Of a stretch of 64,000 nucleotides of DNA, positions 18,051 to 27,543 are shown in pieces. Both the position numbers and the translations under genes were made by a program. Every line of letters begins with the position of its first letter. Position 1 is the stretch's first letter. The notes under the pieces were generated by a model. It had not been told where the DNA came from. It did no database searches and saw only the letters and a list, made by a program, of their open reading frames with translations. Source of the stretch: Halalkalicoccus jeotgali B3 (GTDB lineage Archaea > Halobacteriota > Halobacteria > Halobacteriales > Halalkalicoccaceae); contig NC_014297.1 in NCBI RefSeq assembly GCF_000196895.1, positions 1,308,119-1,372,118 on the forward strand, written 5' to 3'.

Positions 18051-19817
18051 TCAGCGCACGATAAGTTCTCCTCCCTCATTGTATATATACCCTGCCTCGC
18101 GGAAGAGGTCGTGTGCGGTCTTTTCCTCGACGGTTCCGCTTCCGCTCTCGCCGACGAACCCGGCGGGATGATCCGTGGTCCACTCGTCGTCGGGACCGCC
18201 GACGGCGATAGGGTCAAACGCCGGGATCGCGTTCCCGGCGAACACCTCCGTGCGCAGGTACTCCCGGTCGAGCAGCCGCGAGAGGGCGCGTCTGAACCGG
18301 GGGTTCGACAGCGGCGCGTTGCGCGTGTTGAATCCGACGTGGTAGTACGCGCTGGTGGTCTCGGCGGCGAGGTCGACCTCGCTCGCTTGTCGAGCGCGTT
18401 CGATCTCCCCGGGCGAGAGCGCCGTTGCGCTGGCGTCGAGATCGCCCGCCTGGATCGACTCGACGAGGGTCGCCTCCGAAGGGAAGTAGACGAAGGTCAA
18501 CCGCTCGTATGGCGGTCCGCCCTCGAAGGCCGGGAACGAGCCGTCCGACAGTTCGGCGAGGAAGTGCTCGTCGTTGCGAACGAGTTCGAGGCGAGTGTCG
18601 GGCGTCGCCGCCTCGAACCGGAGGGGTCCCGAACCGACGGGGTTCATGTTGTCGACGACGAGCGCCTCGGTGACGTTCTCGAGGTCGAAGACCGCGATCG
18701 AGGTGAGGGCGGTCCGCTCCTCCCAGATGTGAGTCGGCAGGATCGGGACGGTGAGAGCGCGGAGACCGGTCTCGGGCGTGCCCGCGAGCGCGAACTCGAC
18801 GGTTCGCTCGCCGGTGGCTTCGACGCCATCGACGAGCGAGCTCCGGGCGCGAAAACAGGGTGCCGGGACGGTCGGGCTCTCGGCGGTGCCGGTGGTGTCC
18901 CGAAGCAGTCGGTGAGTGAAGGCGACGTCGTGGGCGGTCAGGTCCGTCCCGTCGTGCCACGTGAGTCCCTCGCGGAGGCGAACGCGTAGTCGGTCGTCGA
19001 TCCACGACCAGTCGTCCGCGAGCCACGGTTCGACGGCTCCCTCGATGTAGCGCCCTAGCGGATCGTACAGCAGTCCGGTGACGACCCATCGGTCGCGGTA
19101 TTCGGCGGAGAGGGGGTTCAGGTTGTAGGTGATTCGCCTGTCGGTGATGCCGACACGGAGCGTCTCGCGCGGCCGGGACCCGCGTTCGGCCCCGGTTCGC
19201 TCCTGAAGGCCGAGGTAGCCCAGTGGGGATTCGAAGGATCGATAGCTCCACCCCGAGTACCGGTCGGTTCGGATCGCCCGCGACTCCTCGGGGTAGGCGA
19301 CGACCGAGAGGGGCGCTTCCTCGCGGACGGCCTCGGCAAGCGAGGAAAGCGCCGTCGTCCGGGTGTCGCCGCTCGCCGTGCGCTGGGTTTCGAGCGGGTC
19401 GTCCACGCCGGGGACGTTCACGTAGCCGTAGGGGTTCTGCCAGCCCGGTTCCTCGCTGAATCGCGAGTGAAGCAGTCCATACAGGTAATCCGGATCGAAG
19501 TGGCCGGGATGCTGGCCGACGTATAGGTCGAAGTTCTGGTTCAGGAGGACGTTGCGCCAGAGCTTCTCGGTGGTCACCGGCTGGAGGCCGACATCGATGC
19601 CGGCGGTCGCGAAGGTTTCGGCGAGATGGCGGGCGATACCGACGGGAACGGGGTCTTCGTCGGCGGGGACCGTCGAGATGGATAGTGAGACCTGCTCGGG
19701 CGTATCGCGGTCGACGGAGGCTTGAAACCGGTTCAGACAGCCGGCGCTCGCGGCCAGCGCGCCGGCCGTGCTAGCGAGGAGGGTACGGCGACCGAGCGGT
19801 CCCTTCGGTACGGGCAC
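18051..19817 (-). CDS. ABC transporter substrate-binding protein (peptide/nickel class)
   Basis: 588 aa lipoprotein. The twin-Arg signal and lipobox GRRTLLASTAGALAASAGC span residues 9-27. SBP_bac_5 features follow: YRDRWVVTGLLYDPLGRYIEG, LRVRLREGLTWHDGTDLTAHD, and FNTRNAPLSNPRFRRALSRL. It binds oligopeptides or similar ligands outside the cell for an ABC importer. No permease genes lie next to it, so its partner is elsewhere. It begins divergently from nothing obvious and ends 3 bp before the PAP2 start. Confidence 0.88.
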   Translation of the reverse strand: MPVPKGPLGRRTLLASTAGALAASAGCLNRFQASVDRDTPEQVSLSISTVPADEDPVPVGIARHLAETFATAGIDVGLQPVTTEKLWRNVLLNQNFDLYVGQHPGHFDPDYLYGLLHSRFSEEPGWQNPYGYVNVPGVDDPLETQRTASGDTRTTALSSLAEAVREEAPLSVVAYPEESRAIRTDRYSGWSYRSFESPLGYLGLQERTGAERGSRPRETLRVGITDRRITYNLNPLSAEYRDRWVVTGLLYDPLGRYIEGAVEPWLADDWSWIDDRLRVRLREGLTWHDGTDLTAHDVAFTHRLLRDTTGTAESPTVPAPCFRARSSLVDGVEATGERTVEFALAGTPETGLRALTVPILPTHIWEERTALTSIAVFDLENVTEALVVDNMNPVGSGPLRFEAATPDTRLELVRNDEHFLAELSDGSFPAFEGGPPYERLTFVYFPSEATLVESIQAGDLDASATALSPGEIERARQASEVDLAAETTSAYYHVGFNTRNAPLSNPRFRRALSRLLDREYLRTEVFAGNAIPAFDPIAVGGPDDEWTTDHPAGFVGESGSGTVEEKTAHDLFREAGYIYNEGGELIVR

Positions 19818-19863
19818 AGTTCTGACGGTACGGGGTCCGGAAGCATCAACGTTCGGCCGTGGC

Positions 19864-20181
19864 CTACGCTCGCATCGAGGGTGCGTGGACCACGTCGTAG
19901 CCCGATCCGTCGGTGACCGAGATGACCGCCCACTCGTAGTCGGGTTTCAGGTCCGAGAGGCGGCGAACGAGCGACTCGGCGGCCTCCCGATATGTGACGA
20001 AACAGCGAAGCGAGCCCGAATCCGGGATCGAGTCTTCGTCTTCGTCGGTAGTTGCGGTTACGTGAACGACCTTCCACTCGCGCTCGGCGCGGAACTCGGT
20101 GCCGTCTCCCGACAGCGTGTAGCCGAGTTCGCTGAAGATCGACCGGGCCTGCTCGACGGGTGGTATGCTAACAGGTCCCAT
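19864..20181 (-). CDS. Conserved haloarchaeal protein, unknown function
   Basis: 105 aa from ATG 20181. The start is chosen because upstream in-frame sequence is rich in Arg, unlike the acidic body. Compact alpha/beta pattern: VEQARSIFSELGYTL, WKVVHVTATTDEDED, SLRCFVTYREAAESLVRRL. It resembles small regulatory or sensor-like proteins found across haloarchaea, but I cannot name a function. Confidence 0.7.
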   Translation of the reverse strand: MGPVSIPPVEQARSIFSELGYTLSGDGTEFRAEREWKVVHVTATTDEDEDSIPDSGSLRCFVTYREAAESLVRRLSDLKPDYEWAVISVTDGSGYDVVHAPSMRA

Positions 20182-20222
20182 CCGGTAGGTGCTACGACGA
20201 CGGCGATTATAAAGGTTCACCC

Positions 20223-20459
20223 TTATTCGTGCGCCGCGTCCCACTCGGTGGGCTTGCGCTGGTTAGGACAGTCGTTACAGACGATCCGACCCATGGTGTC
20301 CATGGCGGTGTTGGTGCTCTCGCAGTTCCCACAGAGATAGCCCCACCGCTCGCGTCGGTCCGTCGTCCGGTAGACGACGTAGAAGGGCCCGTTCGAACCC
20401 CTCTCTGCCTCCTCGCGGGCGACGTAGTGAGTCTCCCCGTCGATCGACAGTCGGTCCAT
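20223..20459 (-). CDS. Zinc-ribbon protein (haloarchaeal, DUF5816-like)
   Basis: 78 aa. Two CxxC knuckles, LCGNC (residues about 43-47) and VCNDC (59-63), form one zinc ribbon around TNTAMDTMGRI. The N-terminal half is a small beta domain (THYVAREEAERGSNGPFYVV). It is probably cytoplasmic. DUF5816 is my best family guess; the molecular role is unknown. Confidence 0.7.
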   Translation of the reverse strand: MDRLSIDGETHYVAREEAERGSNGPFYVVYRTTDRRERWGYLCGNCESTNTAMDTMGRIVCNDCPNQRKPTEWDAAHE

Positions 20460-20629
20460 ACCTCCCCTCGCCGTGCCGGCCGCTTGAGGGTTACCCTAAC
20501 CGGACGCGGTGGTCTCTCCCGCCCGGATTCCTCCCGACGACGACATCTCGACGGTCCGATACATTCTAATCAGGAAAATTGAATTAATAAGTTGACAATA
20601 ATACGGGTCGAAGACGAAGTCACCGGTAG

Positions 20630-21685
20630 ATGACACAAAGATCACCCTCCCGTCGGGCGATACTCGGGTTGAGTGGAGCGACCCTCGCCGGATTGGCCGG
20701 CTGTCTCGGGAGCCTCTCGACGGACACCGACGAACCGACCGACCACATCGACGATACCGACAACGAATCGGATGACGGGAGCGACGACGAGGACTCGACG
20801 CCCCCGGAGCCGCCGGACGGCGGGGCGGTGGTGTTCGTCTACGACGACGGCCCGATGGAGGATTACACCCAAGCGTTGCCGGCCCACCGGCGTTTCGATG
20901 CCCCGGCGACGGTCGGGATCGTCAGCGACTGGGTCGGGCGCGCCGACTATCAGGACAACGGCTGTATGGACGTCGAGCATCTCGAAGAACTGGTCGATGC
21001 CGGCTGGGAGATCGCCTCCCACACGACCGAACACACCACGCTGGGCACGTTCGAACTCCTGAAAGACGCCCACCCCGACGACACGCGCATCTACCCCGAG
21101 GAGATCCGCCATGGCTACCACCGGGGCAAGACCATTGAGATCATCAACGATGAACACGATTTCACCCGCACGGTCGCGGATTACGGAACTGACGGGACGG
21201 GCAGATACGTCGAGGTCGACACGCCCATCGACCGCCGGTGTCTCGCCGGCGAGACGATAGTGCGCTACCCCGAAGAACAGATGCGCACCTCGCTAGAGGA
21301 GTCGAAGCGCGCGCTCGAAGGGATGGGGTTTTCGGTCGAGACGCTGCTTGCGCCCTACGACAACTTCGGCGAGTACGCCCGACAGTTCGCCACGGAGCAC
21401 TACTCGGGCGTGGCAAACGCCCGCCACGGCGAGCGAGTGAACGCCCGCGAGGGGTTCGACCCGTATCGGACGCGTCGGGATTACTTCATCGAGTACACGG
21501 ATCGCGAGTCGGTCACACGCGACCTGGACGAGATCGCCGAGACGGGGGCCCTGGGGGTGGTGGGTGCACATACGTTCAAGGAGGAGGTCACGGAAGAACG
21601 GATCGCGGACACCCTCTCGTGGGTCCACGAGCGCGATATCACCGTCCTCACCCTGCGCGAGGCCATCGAACGCTACGCGAGGTGA
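20630..21685 (+). CDS. Polysaccharide deacetylase family lipoprotein
   Basis: 351 aa. The Tat/lipobox signal SRRAILGLSGATLAGLAGC is followed by an acidic linker (residues 30-65). The NodB-type deacetylase domain has metal motif VFVYDDG near residue 70 and SHTTEH (H-x4-H type) near 128. It probably deacetylates N-acetylated surface glycans outside the cell. The AT-rich stretch 20560-20610 upstream is a likely promoter. Confidence 0.88.
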   Translation: MTQRSPSRRAILGLSGATLAGLAGCLGSLSTDTDEPTDHIDDTDNESDDGSDDEDSTPPEPPDGGAVVFVYDDGPMEDYTQALPAHRRFDAPATVGIVSDWVGRADYQDNGCMDVEHLEELVDAGWEIASHTTEHTTLGTFELLKDAHPDDTRIYPEEIRHGYHRGKTIEIINDEHDFTRTVADYGTDGTGRYVEVDTPIDRRCLAGETIVRYPEEQMRTSLEESKRALEGMGFSVETLLAPYDNFGEYARQFATEHYSGVANARHGERVNAREGFDPYRTRRDYFIEYTDRESVTRDLDEIAETGALGVVGAHTFKEEVTEERIADTLSWVHERDITVLTLREAIERYAR

Positions 21686-21811
21686 TCGTCGGAGCTCGAC
21701 CGGCTCGTACCGATCGATGGAGCGGGCCCGTAGCCGGAAGGGATCCGGCAGTGGGCAGGCGTGGCGGATCGAAGGGAAAGGTTGACGCCGGTCGACGGGC
21801 GAACAACGGGT

Positions 21812-22213
21812 GTGACTCGCGTCGTCGTTCCGGTCAGATATCCCCTCTCGAGACGCTCGAAACGGACCGTCGAGCGCGCGCTCGCTGTCGCAGAAGACGA
21901 CGACGCCGACCTGACCGTGTTACACGTCAACCTCTATCAGAACGGCCACCCGATCACGCGTTCGGAACTGAAGCGCGCGATCGAGACCGAGTTCGGGCGA
22001 CTACCGAGCGTTCGCTACGTCGTTCGGTCGGGCTTTTTGGTCGAGGAGACGATCCTCGACGAGATCGCCGCCGAGGACGCCGACATCGTCGTCATCGGCC
22101 ACAGGCAGGCCTCGCGCTGGAAGCGCCTGATCAACCGTCTGGTGCGCGATCCCGACATCGAGAGTTTCCTCAAGAACCACCTCGACTGTACCGTAATCAC
22201 CGTCAGCGGCTGA
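21812..22213 (+). CDS. Universal stress protein (UspA family)
   Basis: 133 aa from GTG 21812; an upstream in-frame ATG at 21761 would add a basic tail unlike the family. The UspA fold is visible: VVVPVRYPLSRRSKRTVERA, DADLTVLHVNLY, VVIGHRQASRWKRLINRLV, CTVITVSG. The usual ATP-loop GxxGxxG is replaced by GHRQASRW, so ATP binding is uncertain. It overlaps the convergent mscS gene by 11 bp. Confidence 0.85.
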   Translation: MTRVVVPVRYPLSRRSKRTVERALAVAEDDDADLTVLHVNLYQNGHPITRSELKRAIETEFGRLPSVRYVVRSGFLVEETILDEIAAEDADIVVIGHRQASRWKRLINRLVRDPDIESFLKNHLDCTVITVSG

Positions 22214-23141
22214 CGTCCGACTCGGTCTGTCCCTCGGCGCGGTCCATCGACACGCGGGCCTCGCCGCTGGTGTCGTCGAAGACGACGTGTGCGTGAGGGT
22301 ACGGGATCTCGACGTCGAGGTCGTCGAGTTCCTTCCAGATCCGCTCTTGGATCTCCGACTGGACCTTCGCGGCGTAGTACGGCGTTCGAACCCAGTAGCG
22401 CAGCCTGAGTGCGACGCCGTGATCGCCGTATTCGCGGATCTGACAGGTCGGACGGGCCGGATACCGGGCGTTGCCGACTCGGATCGTCGGCCCGCCCGCG
22501 ATGACGCCCTCGGCCTGCCGGGCGGCCCGCACGACCAGCCGGCGCGCCTCTGCGAGGTCGCCCTCGTAGGTAACGGTCATATCCAGCGTCATTCGCGTGC
22601 GCTCGTCCTCGGCGGAGTAGTTGATCACGTCCCGTTCGCGGATCGTGGCGTTGGGGATCACGAGCACGGAGTTGTCCTCGGTGAGGATCTTCGTATAGCG
22701 AAGCGTGATGTCCTCGATGAACCCCCGCTGTTGGGCGTCGACGATCTCGACCATGTCGCCGATCTCGTAGGGTTGGTCCGCGAGCACGAACAGCCCGCCG
22801 ACGTAGTTGCCGATGACCGGCGCGAGGATGACACCGATCACCGCCGAGATCACGGTCACCGAGAGGAAGATGTTGCCGATCCCGACGCCGAGGATCCCGG
22901 CAGCGATCGTGACCGCAAAGAGGATGATTCCGAGTTTGATGCCGCGTAGGACCGTCCGCGAGAGGCTCTGGCGCTCGAATTGCTGGGCGACCGGCCGTCC
23001 GAGCATCCGGACGACGACGCCCGAGACGTACCAGCCGACGACCAGCACCGCAAGCGCGAGCAACAGCCGACCCGTGATCGAGGTGACGAGCCACTGGAGG
23101 AATCCCTCGATCGTCTCGACGATCGTCTGGCCGATCTGCAT
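22203..23141 (-). CDS. Small-conductance mechanosensitive channel MscS
   Basis: 312 aa from ATG 23141. Three membrane helices occupy residues about 18-110, with the pore-lining helix around GVGIGNIFLSVTVISAVIGV. The MscS beta domain follows (FVLADQPYEIGDMVEIVDAQ, FIEDITLRYTKI, VLVIPNATI), then the alpha/beta vestibule. It opens under hypo-osmotic shock to release solutes, which suits a halophile. Divergent from the PAC2 gene, 109 bp away. Confidence 0.92.
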   Translation of the reverse strand: MQIGQTIVETIEGFLQWLVTSITGRLLLALAVLVVGWYVSGVVVRMLGRPVAQQFERQSLSRTVLRGIKLGIILFAVTIAAGILGVGIGNIFLSVTVISAVIGVILAPVIGNYVGGLFVLADQPYEIGDMVEIVDAQQRGFIEDITLRYTKILTEDNSVLVIPNATIRERDVINYSAEDERTRMTLDMTVTYEGDLAEARRLVVRAARQAEGVIAGGPTIRVGNARYPARPTCQIREYGDHGVALRLRYWVRTPYYAAKVQSEIQERIWKELDDLDVEIPYPHAHVVFDDTSGEARVSMDRAEGQTESDVSR

Positions 23142-23250
23142 CGTCCGTAGTTGTACGAGCGGCGCCCAAAGCGTTGTCGTCTGATGGCCGGTCCGGGAAC
23201 CGAACGCCGGGCGCCGACAGTATAACGAACCACCCGAGCGTAGCCCGGCC

Positions 23251-23994
23251 ATGGCGCAGACTCCCATGGAGACGTCGTTTCACGTCACACACGAGGCCGA
23301 TCGGACGGGCGAGACGCTGCTGGTCGGCCTCTCGCAGTTCGGACTGGCCGGGCTGACGGCCGTCGACTACCTCGCCACTCAGCTCGAACTCGAAGAGACC
23401 GGTCACATCACCGCCGAGGCCCTGCCGTCGATCACGCCCTTCGCCGAGGGCCGCCCGCGACACCACACGCGGTTGTACTCCCGTCCGGACCTCGAGTTCA
23501 CCGTCCTCGTCGGCGAACTGTTCGTCCCTGTTCAGGCGGCCGACCCGTTCAGCCGGGCGATCCTCGAGTGGACCGACCACAACACCGTCGACGAGGTGGC
23601 CGTCCTCTCGGGGATCCCCCTCGCACACGGCCCCGAGGACCACCGCACCTTCTATATCGCCACCGAGGACTACCGCCGCGACCGGCTCGCCGAGACCGAC
23701 GTCGACCCGATGGGGATGGGGTTTCTCGACGGCGTCAACGCGAGTCTCATCGAGCGAGGACTCGATACGGACCTCGACGTGGGCGTGTTCGTGACTCCCG
23801 TTCACGCCCAAACCCCCGACGCCGAGGCGGCCCTTCGCCTCCTCTCGACGCTGAAGGCGGTCTACGACCTCGATCTCGACACCGGACCCCTCGAAGCGTT
23901 CGCGGGGGAGGTAAAGAACCACTACGCCCAGCTCTCCGAACGCCTCGAAGCCGCCCAGTCCCACGAGCGCCCCGACGACCGGATGTTCATGTAA
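23251..23994 (+). CDS. PAC2 family protein (proteasome-assembly-chaperone-like)
   Basis: 247 aa. PAC2 features are [38 protein letters not shown], and the [16 protein letters not shown] stretch. The C-terminus is helical ([14 protein letters not shown]). Related eukaryotic proteins assemble proteasome alpha rings; the archaeal role is not established. Confidence 0.85.
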   Translation: MAQTPMETSFHVTHEADRTGETLLVGLSQFGLAGLTAVDYLATQLELEETGHITAEALPSITPFAEGRPRHHTRLYSRPDLEFTVLVGELFVPVQAADPFSRAILEWTDHNTVDEVAVLSGIPLAHGPEDHRTFYIATEDYRRDRLAETDVDPMGMGFLDGVNASLIERGLDTDLDVGVFVTPVHAQTPDAEAALRLLSTLKAVYDLDLDTGPLEAFAGEVKNHYAQLSERLEAAQSHERPDDRMFM

Positions 23995-24061
23995 CGCCGT
24001 TCCGAAACGGCGTGCTACTCGAATCCGGATACGTAATATGGTGCCGGCGTCAAGACTGCCC

Positions 24062-25114
24062 ATGACCAGCCCGGATCTCCGTGCGACCCTCGAAGCAGTC
24101 GGCGAGCAGTTCAACCTCGGCGAGTACGAGATCGACGCCTACCTCACCGTCCTCGAACACGGCCAACTCACCGCAAGCGAGATCGCCGACAGGACCGACA
24201 TCCCCCAGCCGCGAGTCTACGACACCGTTCGCAGCCTCTCGGACCGCGGGCTGGTCGAACTGCGCGAGACCCGCCCGATGCAGATCATCGCGGTCGACCC
24301 CGAGGAGGCCTTCTCGCGGGTTCGGGGCTCGCTCGAGGAGATGGTCGACGAACTCGAGGCGCGTTACACCGCCCCCGCCCGCGAAACGGAGGCGGTCTCG
24401 TTGGTGAAATCCCGCTCGACGATCCTCAGACACCTCGAAGACGTGATCGAGGCCGCCGAGTACGAACTGATCCTCTCGTTGACTCCGGACCTGCTCGATC
24501 GGTTCGCCGACGATCTGCGCGAGGCGCTCTCGTCGGGGGTAAGCATCGAACTGCTCGTCGCGCCCGTTTCCGAGGCTCCCTCGCCCGAGGAGTACCCCTA
24601 CGGCGAGGTCTCGACGGTCGCTCGCGGTCGGCGCGGGATCACCACGCCCGTGATCGCAGTCGCCGACGGGGTCTACTCGGTGTATGCCACCCAGGACGCC
24701 ATCCGCGACGACCGCGACCGGTACGGCGTGATCTTCAACCGCTCGGCGCTTGGCTTTCTCGTCTCGGGCTTTTTCGGGACCGTACTCTGGACCACGGCCG
24801 AGACGCTCGCAGAGAACGGCGACGGACGGCCCTTCCCGAGAAAGTACGCCTCGATCCGCCGGTGTGTCAAGGACATCCGCGAACTCGGTGGGGATTTCTT
24901 CGCGAGCGTCGAGGGCCGGGACGTCGAGACCGGCGAGCCCCGCGTGGTGCGCGGGCGGGTCGCAGGCGTCGACTTCGAGGATACCGAGGAGGTCGCGACG
25001 ATGACCATCGAGACCGACAACGGCGAGGTGAGCGTCGGTGGGCGCGTGGCCGCACTCGAGCGGATCGAGGCCCACGAGATCCACGTCGACCGCGACGGCG
25101 TTCCCTCCCAGTAA
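24062..25114 (+). CDS. TrmB-family sugar-responsive regulator
   Basis: 350 aa. The N-terminal winged helix [20 protein letters not shown] / [20 protein letters not shown] (residues 17-60) is the TrmB HTH. A PLD-like and beta C-terminal sensor follows ([34 protein letters not shown] near the end). TrmB proteins bind sugars and repress or activate sugar transport and glycolytic genes. The paralogue at 27544 and the sugar ABC operon at 30109 make a local regulatory role likely. ATG 24062 is preferred over 24038. Confidence 0.88.
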   Translation: MTSPDLRATLEAVGEQFNLGEYEIDAYLTVLEHGQLTASEIADRTDIPQPRVYDTVRSLSDRGLVELRETRPMQIIAVDPEEAFSRVRGSLEEMVDELEARYTAPARETEAVSLVKSRSTILRHLEDVIEAAEYELILSLTPDLLDRFADDLREALSSGVSIELLVAPVSEAPSPEEYPYGEVSTVARGRRGITTPVIAVADGVYSVYATQDAIRDDRDRYGVIFNRSALGFLVSGFFGTVLWTTAETLAENGDGRPFPRKYASIRRCVKDIRELGGDFFASVEGRDVETGEPRVVRGRVAGVDFEDTEEVATMTIETDNGEVSVGGRVAALERIEAHEIHVDRDGVPSQ

Positions 25115-25181
25115 CTCGACGACGGCAGCATTGCGCAAGGGTTGGATACTTGCTTTTCGAGCACGGCGATACGGTAGAGCG

Positions 25182-25382
25182 ATGAGTCAGGACCGAGTAC
25201 GATGGGAGTACGAGACGCTCAGGCCTCCCCGCGAGGCGACGAAAAAGGAGGCCAGCGACCCGAAGGCTGAACTGAACGCGCTCGGCGAAGAGGGCTGGGA
25301 GCTGGTCGAGACCGTCGAGTACACCGGCGGCGGAACGAAGTTTCTGCTGTTCAAGCGTCCAATTGACGACGGAGCGACATGA
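25182..25382 (+). CDS. DUF4177 family small protein
   Basis: 66 aa with the family pattern WEYETLRPP ... LNALGEEGWELVETVEYTGG ... KFLLFKRP, a small beta-alpha-beta fold of unknown role. Its stop overlaps the next ATG by 4 bp (25379-25382), so it is translationally coupled to the membrane protein that follows. Confidence 0.85.
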   Translation: MSQDRVRWEYETLRPPREATKKEASDPKAELNALGEEGWELVETVEYTGGGTKFLLFKRPIDDGAT

Positions 25383-26461
25383 GCGCGGACCCCGATGCCG
25401 GCCCCGACATCGAGGCCAACGCGGAGACCGAAACCGAGATCGAGACCGATCGCGACACCGACATCGGCACCGCCAACACGATGCGGGAACGTTCGAACGA
25501 GAGTCGCGTCAAGCTCTGGGCGACGATGACGGGAAACCGGCTACTGATCACCGGTCTACTGGCGCTCAGTTTTTTCATCGGGTTCGTCGTGGTCGGGGAG
25601 TGGTTCGTACCGAATTTCGAGTCGACGATCCATTCCGACAGTATGATCAGCTACATGTTCTCGACGATGATCAGCGCGATCGTCACCGGGACGACGCTGG
25701 TCGTTACGATCAGCCAGATCGTGATCTCACAGGAGAACGGCCCGCTCGGTGATCAGCGCACACGCATGAGCAACACGATGGACTACCGGGAGTACACCGA
25801 GGAAATGATCGGCTCGCCGGCTCCCGCGGATCCCTCTGCGTTCCTCCGACAGATCATCGGCGCGACCGAACGTCGGGCGCGATTACTGCGCGATAGCATC
25901 GCCGGTAACGACGACGAGCAACTGCGCGCGGAGGTCGACGACTTCACCGAGAGCCTGATCGAGAACGCAGAAGAGGTACGAGACGAGCTAGAGGGAGGGA
26001 GTTTCGGCTCGTTCGACGTTCTCAACGCCGCACTCAACTACAACTACGGCATCAAGATCTTCCAGGTCGAGCGCATCGCAAACGACCACCCCGAGGATCT
26101 CACCGACGAGGACATGTCGATCCTCGACGACCTGAAGTCGACGCTTTCGATGTTCGGGCCGGCCCGCGAGCACATCAAGACGCTGTATTTCCAGTGGGCG
26201 CTGATGGACCTCTCACAGATGATCCTCTATACGTCGGTTCCGGCCCTGCTGGTCGCCGGGAGCATGCTCGGGTTTTTCGACGGGCTCTCCCTACCGAACA
26301 CGACCTTCGGCGTGAGCAACACCATCCTGATAGTCGGGGCGGCCTTTACCGTCACGCTGATCCCGTTCCTGTTGCTGATCAGCTACATCGCCCGGGTGGC
26401 GACCGCCGCGAAACGCACGCTCGCGATCGGCCCGCTCGTCCTTCGGGAGTCACAGCGCTAG
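25379..26461 (+). CDS. Multi-pass membrane protein, unknown function
   Basis: 360 aa. An acidic N-terminus (residues 1-35) precedes two membrane helices (about 55-78 and 92-120), a long cytosolic helical domain (130-280), and two more helices (290-315 and 320-348). No catalytic motif is seen. Similar four-helix proteins are common in haloarchaea without assigned function. It is coupled to the DUF4177 gene. Confidence 0.75.
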   Translation: MSADPDAGPDIEANAETETEIETDRDTDIGTANTMRERSNESRVKLWATMTGNRLLITGLLALSFFIGFVVVGEWFVPNFESTIHSDSMISYMFSTMISAIVTGTTLVVTISQIVISQENGPLGDQRTRMSNTMDYREYTEEMIGSPAPADPSAFLRQIIGATERRARLLRDSIAGNDDEQLRAEVDDFTESLIENAEEVRDELEGGSFGSFDVLNAALNYNYGIKIFQVERIANDHPEDLTDEDMSILDDLKSTLSMFGPAREHIKTLYFQWALMDLSQMILYTSVPALLVAGSMLGFFDGLSLPNTTFGVSNTILIVGAAFTVTLIPFLLLISYIARVATAAKRTLAIGPLVLRESQR

Positions 26462-26502
26462 TCCGGCGCCAGTCTTTTGCTCGCCTGCCCCGATAATCGA
26501 GC

Positions 26503-27501
26503 GTGAACGACGCCGACGACGGGATGGAGTATACGACCCTCGGAACCACCGGCCTCGAGGTCTCGACGCTCTGTCTCGGCTGCATGAACTTCGGAAGCGA
26601 CCGGCCCTGGATGATCGACGACGACGAAAAGAGCCGGGCGGTCATCGAGCGCGCGCTCGATCTCGGGATCAACTTCCTCGATACGGCGAACGTCTACTCG
26701 CGCGGGGAGAGCGAGGAGATCGTCGGGCGGGCCATCGAGGGCTACGACCGCTCGGAACTCGTGCTCGCCACCAAAGTCTACGGGGAGATGGGCGAGGGCC
26801 CCAATCAGGGCGGGCTCTCACGAAAGCACATCATCGACCAGTGCGAGGCGAGCCTCGACCGACTCGGGACGGACTACATCGACCTCTATCAGATCCACCG
26901 CTGGGACGACCAGACGCCGATCGAGGAGACGCTTTCGGCACTCAACCATCTCGTCGAGGAAGGGCTCGTGCGGTATATCGGCGCCTCGACGATGATGGGC
27001 TGGCAGTTCGCGAAGGCCCTCTACGAGAGCGACCTCAACGATTACGAGCGATTCGTCTCGATGCAGCCCGAATACAGCCTCGTCGATCGCCACGAGGAGG
27101 AGAACCTGCTTCCCGTGTGTGCCGATCAGGGCGTCGGCGTGGTTCCGTGGAGCCCGCTCGCGGGCGGCTTTCTCACCGGCAAGTACGAGCGCGACGCCGA
27201 GCCCGAATCGGGGCGGGCGGCCACCGACGAGCACACCCGCGAGCGCTTCACCGAGGAAAATTGGGCGGTGCTCGACGCCGTCCGCGAGATCGCCGCCGAG
27301 AAGGACGCCTCGCCTGCACAGGTCAGTCTGGCGTGGCTGTTGCACAAACCGGTAGTCGACGCCCCGATCATCGGGCCCCGGTCGCTCGACCACCTCGATG
27401 AGAACGCCGGGGCGGTCTCGGTGTCGCTGACCGACGAGGAGATCGAGCGTCTAGAAGCGCCGAAGACCCCCGTTTGGTCGCGTGCGACCGGCGACCTCTG
27501 A
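26503..27501 (+). CDS. Aldo/keto reductase
   Basis: 332 aa from GTG 26503 (ATG 26524 is the alternative start). It has NADPH-dependent TIM-barrel features: LGINFLDTANVYSRGESEEI (Asp and Tyr of the catalytic tetrad), LVLATKVYGEMG (Lys), and DLYQIHRWD (His). The C-terminal NADP loop is APIIGPRSLDHLDENAGAV. It reduces aldehydes or sugar ketones. It lies between two TrmB genes, consistent with a carbohydrate context. Confidence 0.92.
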   Translation: MNDADDGMEYTTLGTTGLEVSTLCLGCMNFGSDRPWMIDDDEKSRAVIERALDLGINFLDTANVYSRGESEEIVGRAIEGYDRSELVLATKVYGEMGEGPNQGGLSRKHIIDQCEASLDRLGTDYIDLYQIHRWDDQTPIEETLSALNHLVEEGLVRYIGASTMMGWQFAKALYESDLNDYERFVSMQPEYSLVDRHEEENLLPVCADQGVGVVPWSPLAGGFLTGKYERDAEPESGRAATDEHTRERFTEENWAVLDAVREIAAEKDASPAQVSLAWLLHKPVVDAPIIGPRSLDHLDENAGAVSVSLTDEEIERLEAPKTPVWSRATGDL

Positions 27502-27543
27502 GGCGACCAGTACGTTTATCCCCCGTGGCGGGGACTCCCAGCT

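Noticed and set aside
22015-24114. A 699-codon leftward frame through UspA, mscS and PAC2
   Set aside because: Overlaps three well-supported genes and is rich in Arg/Pro/Asp low-complexity typical of shadow frames.
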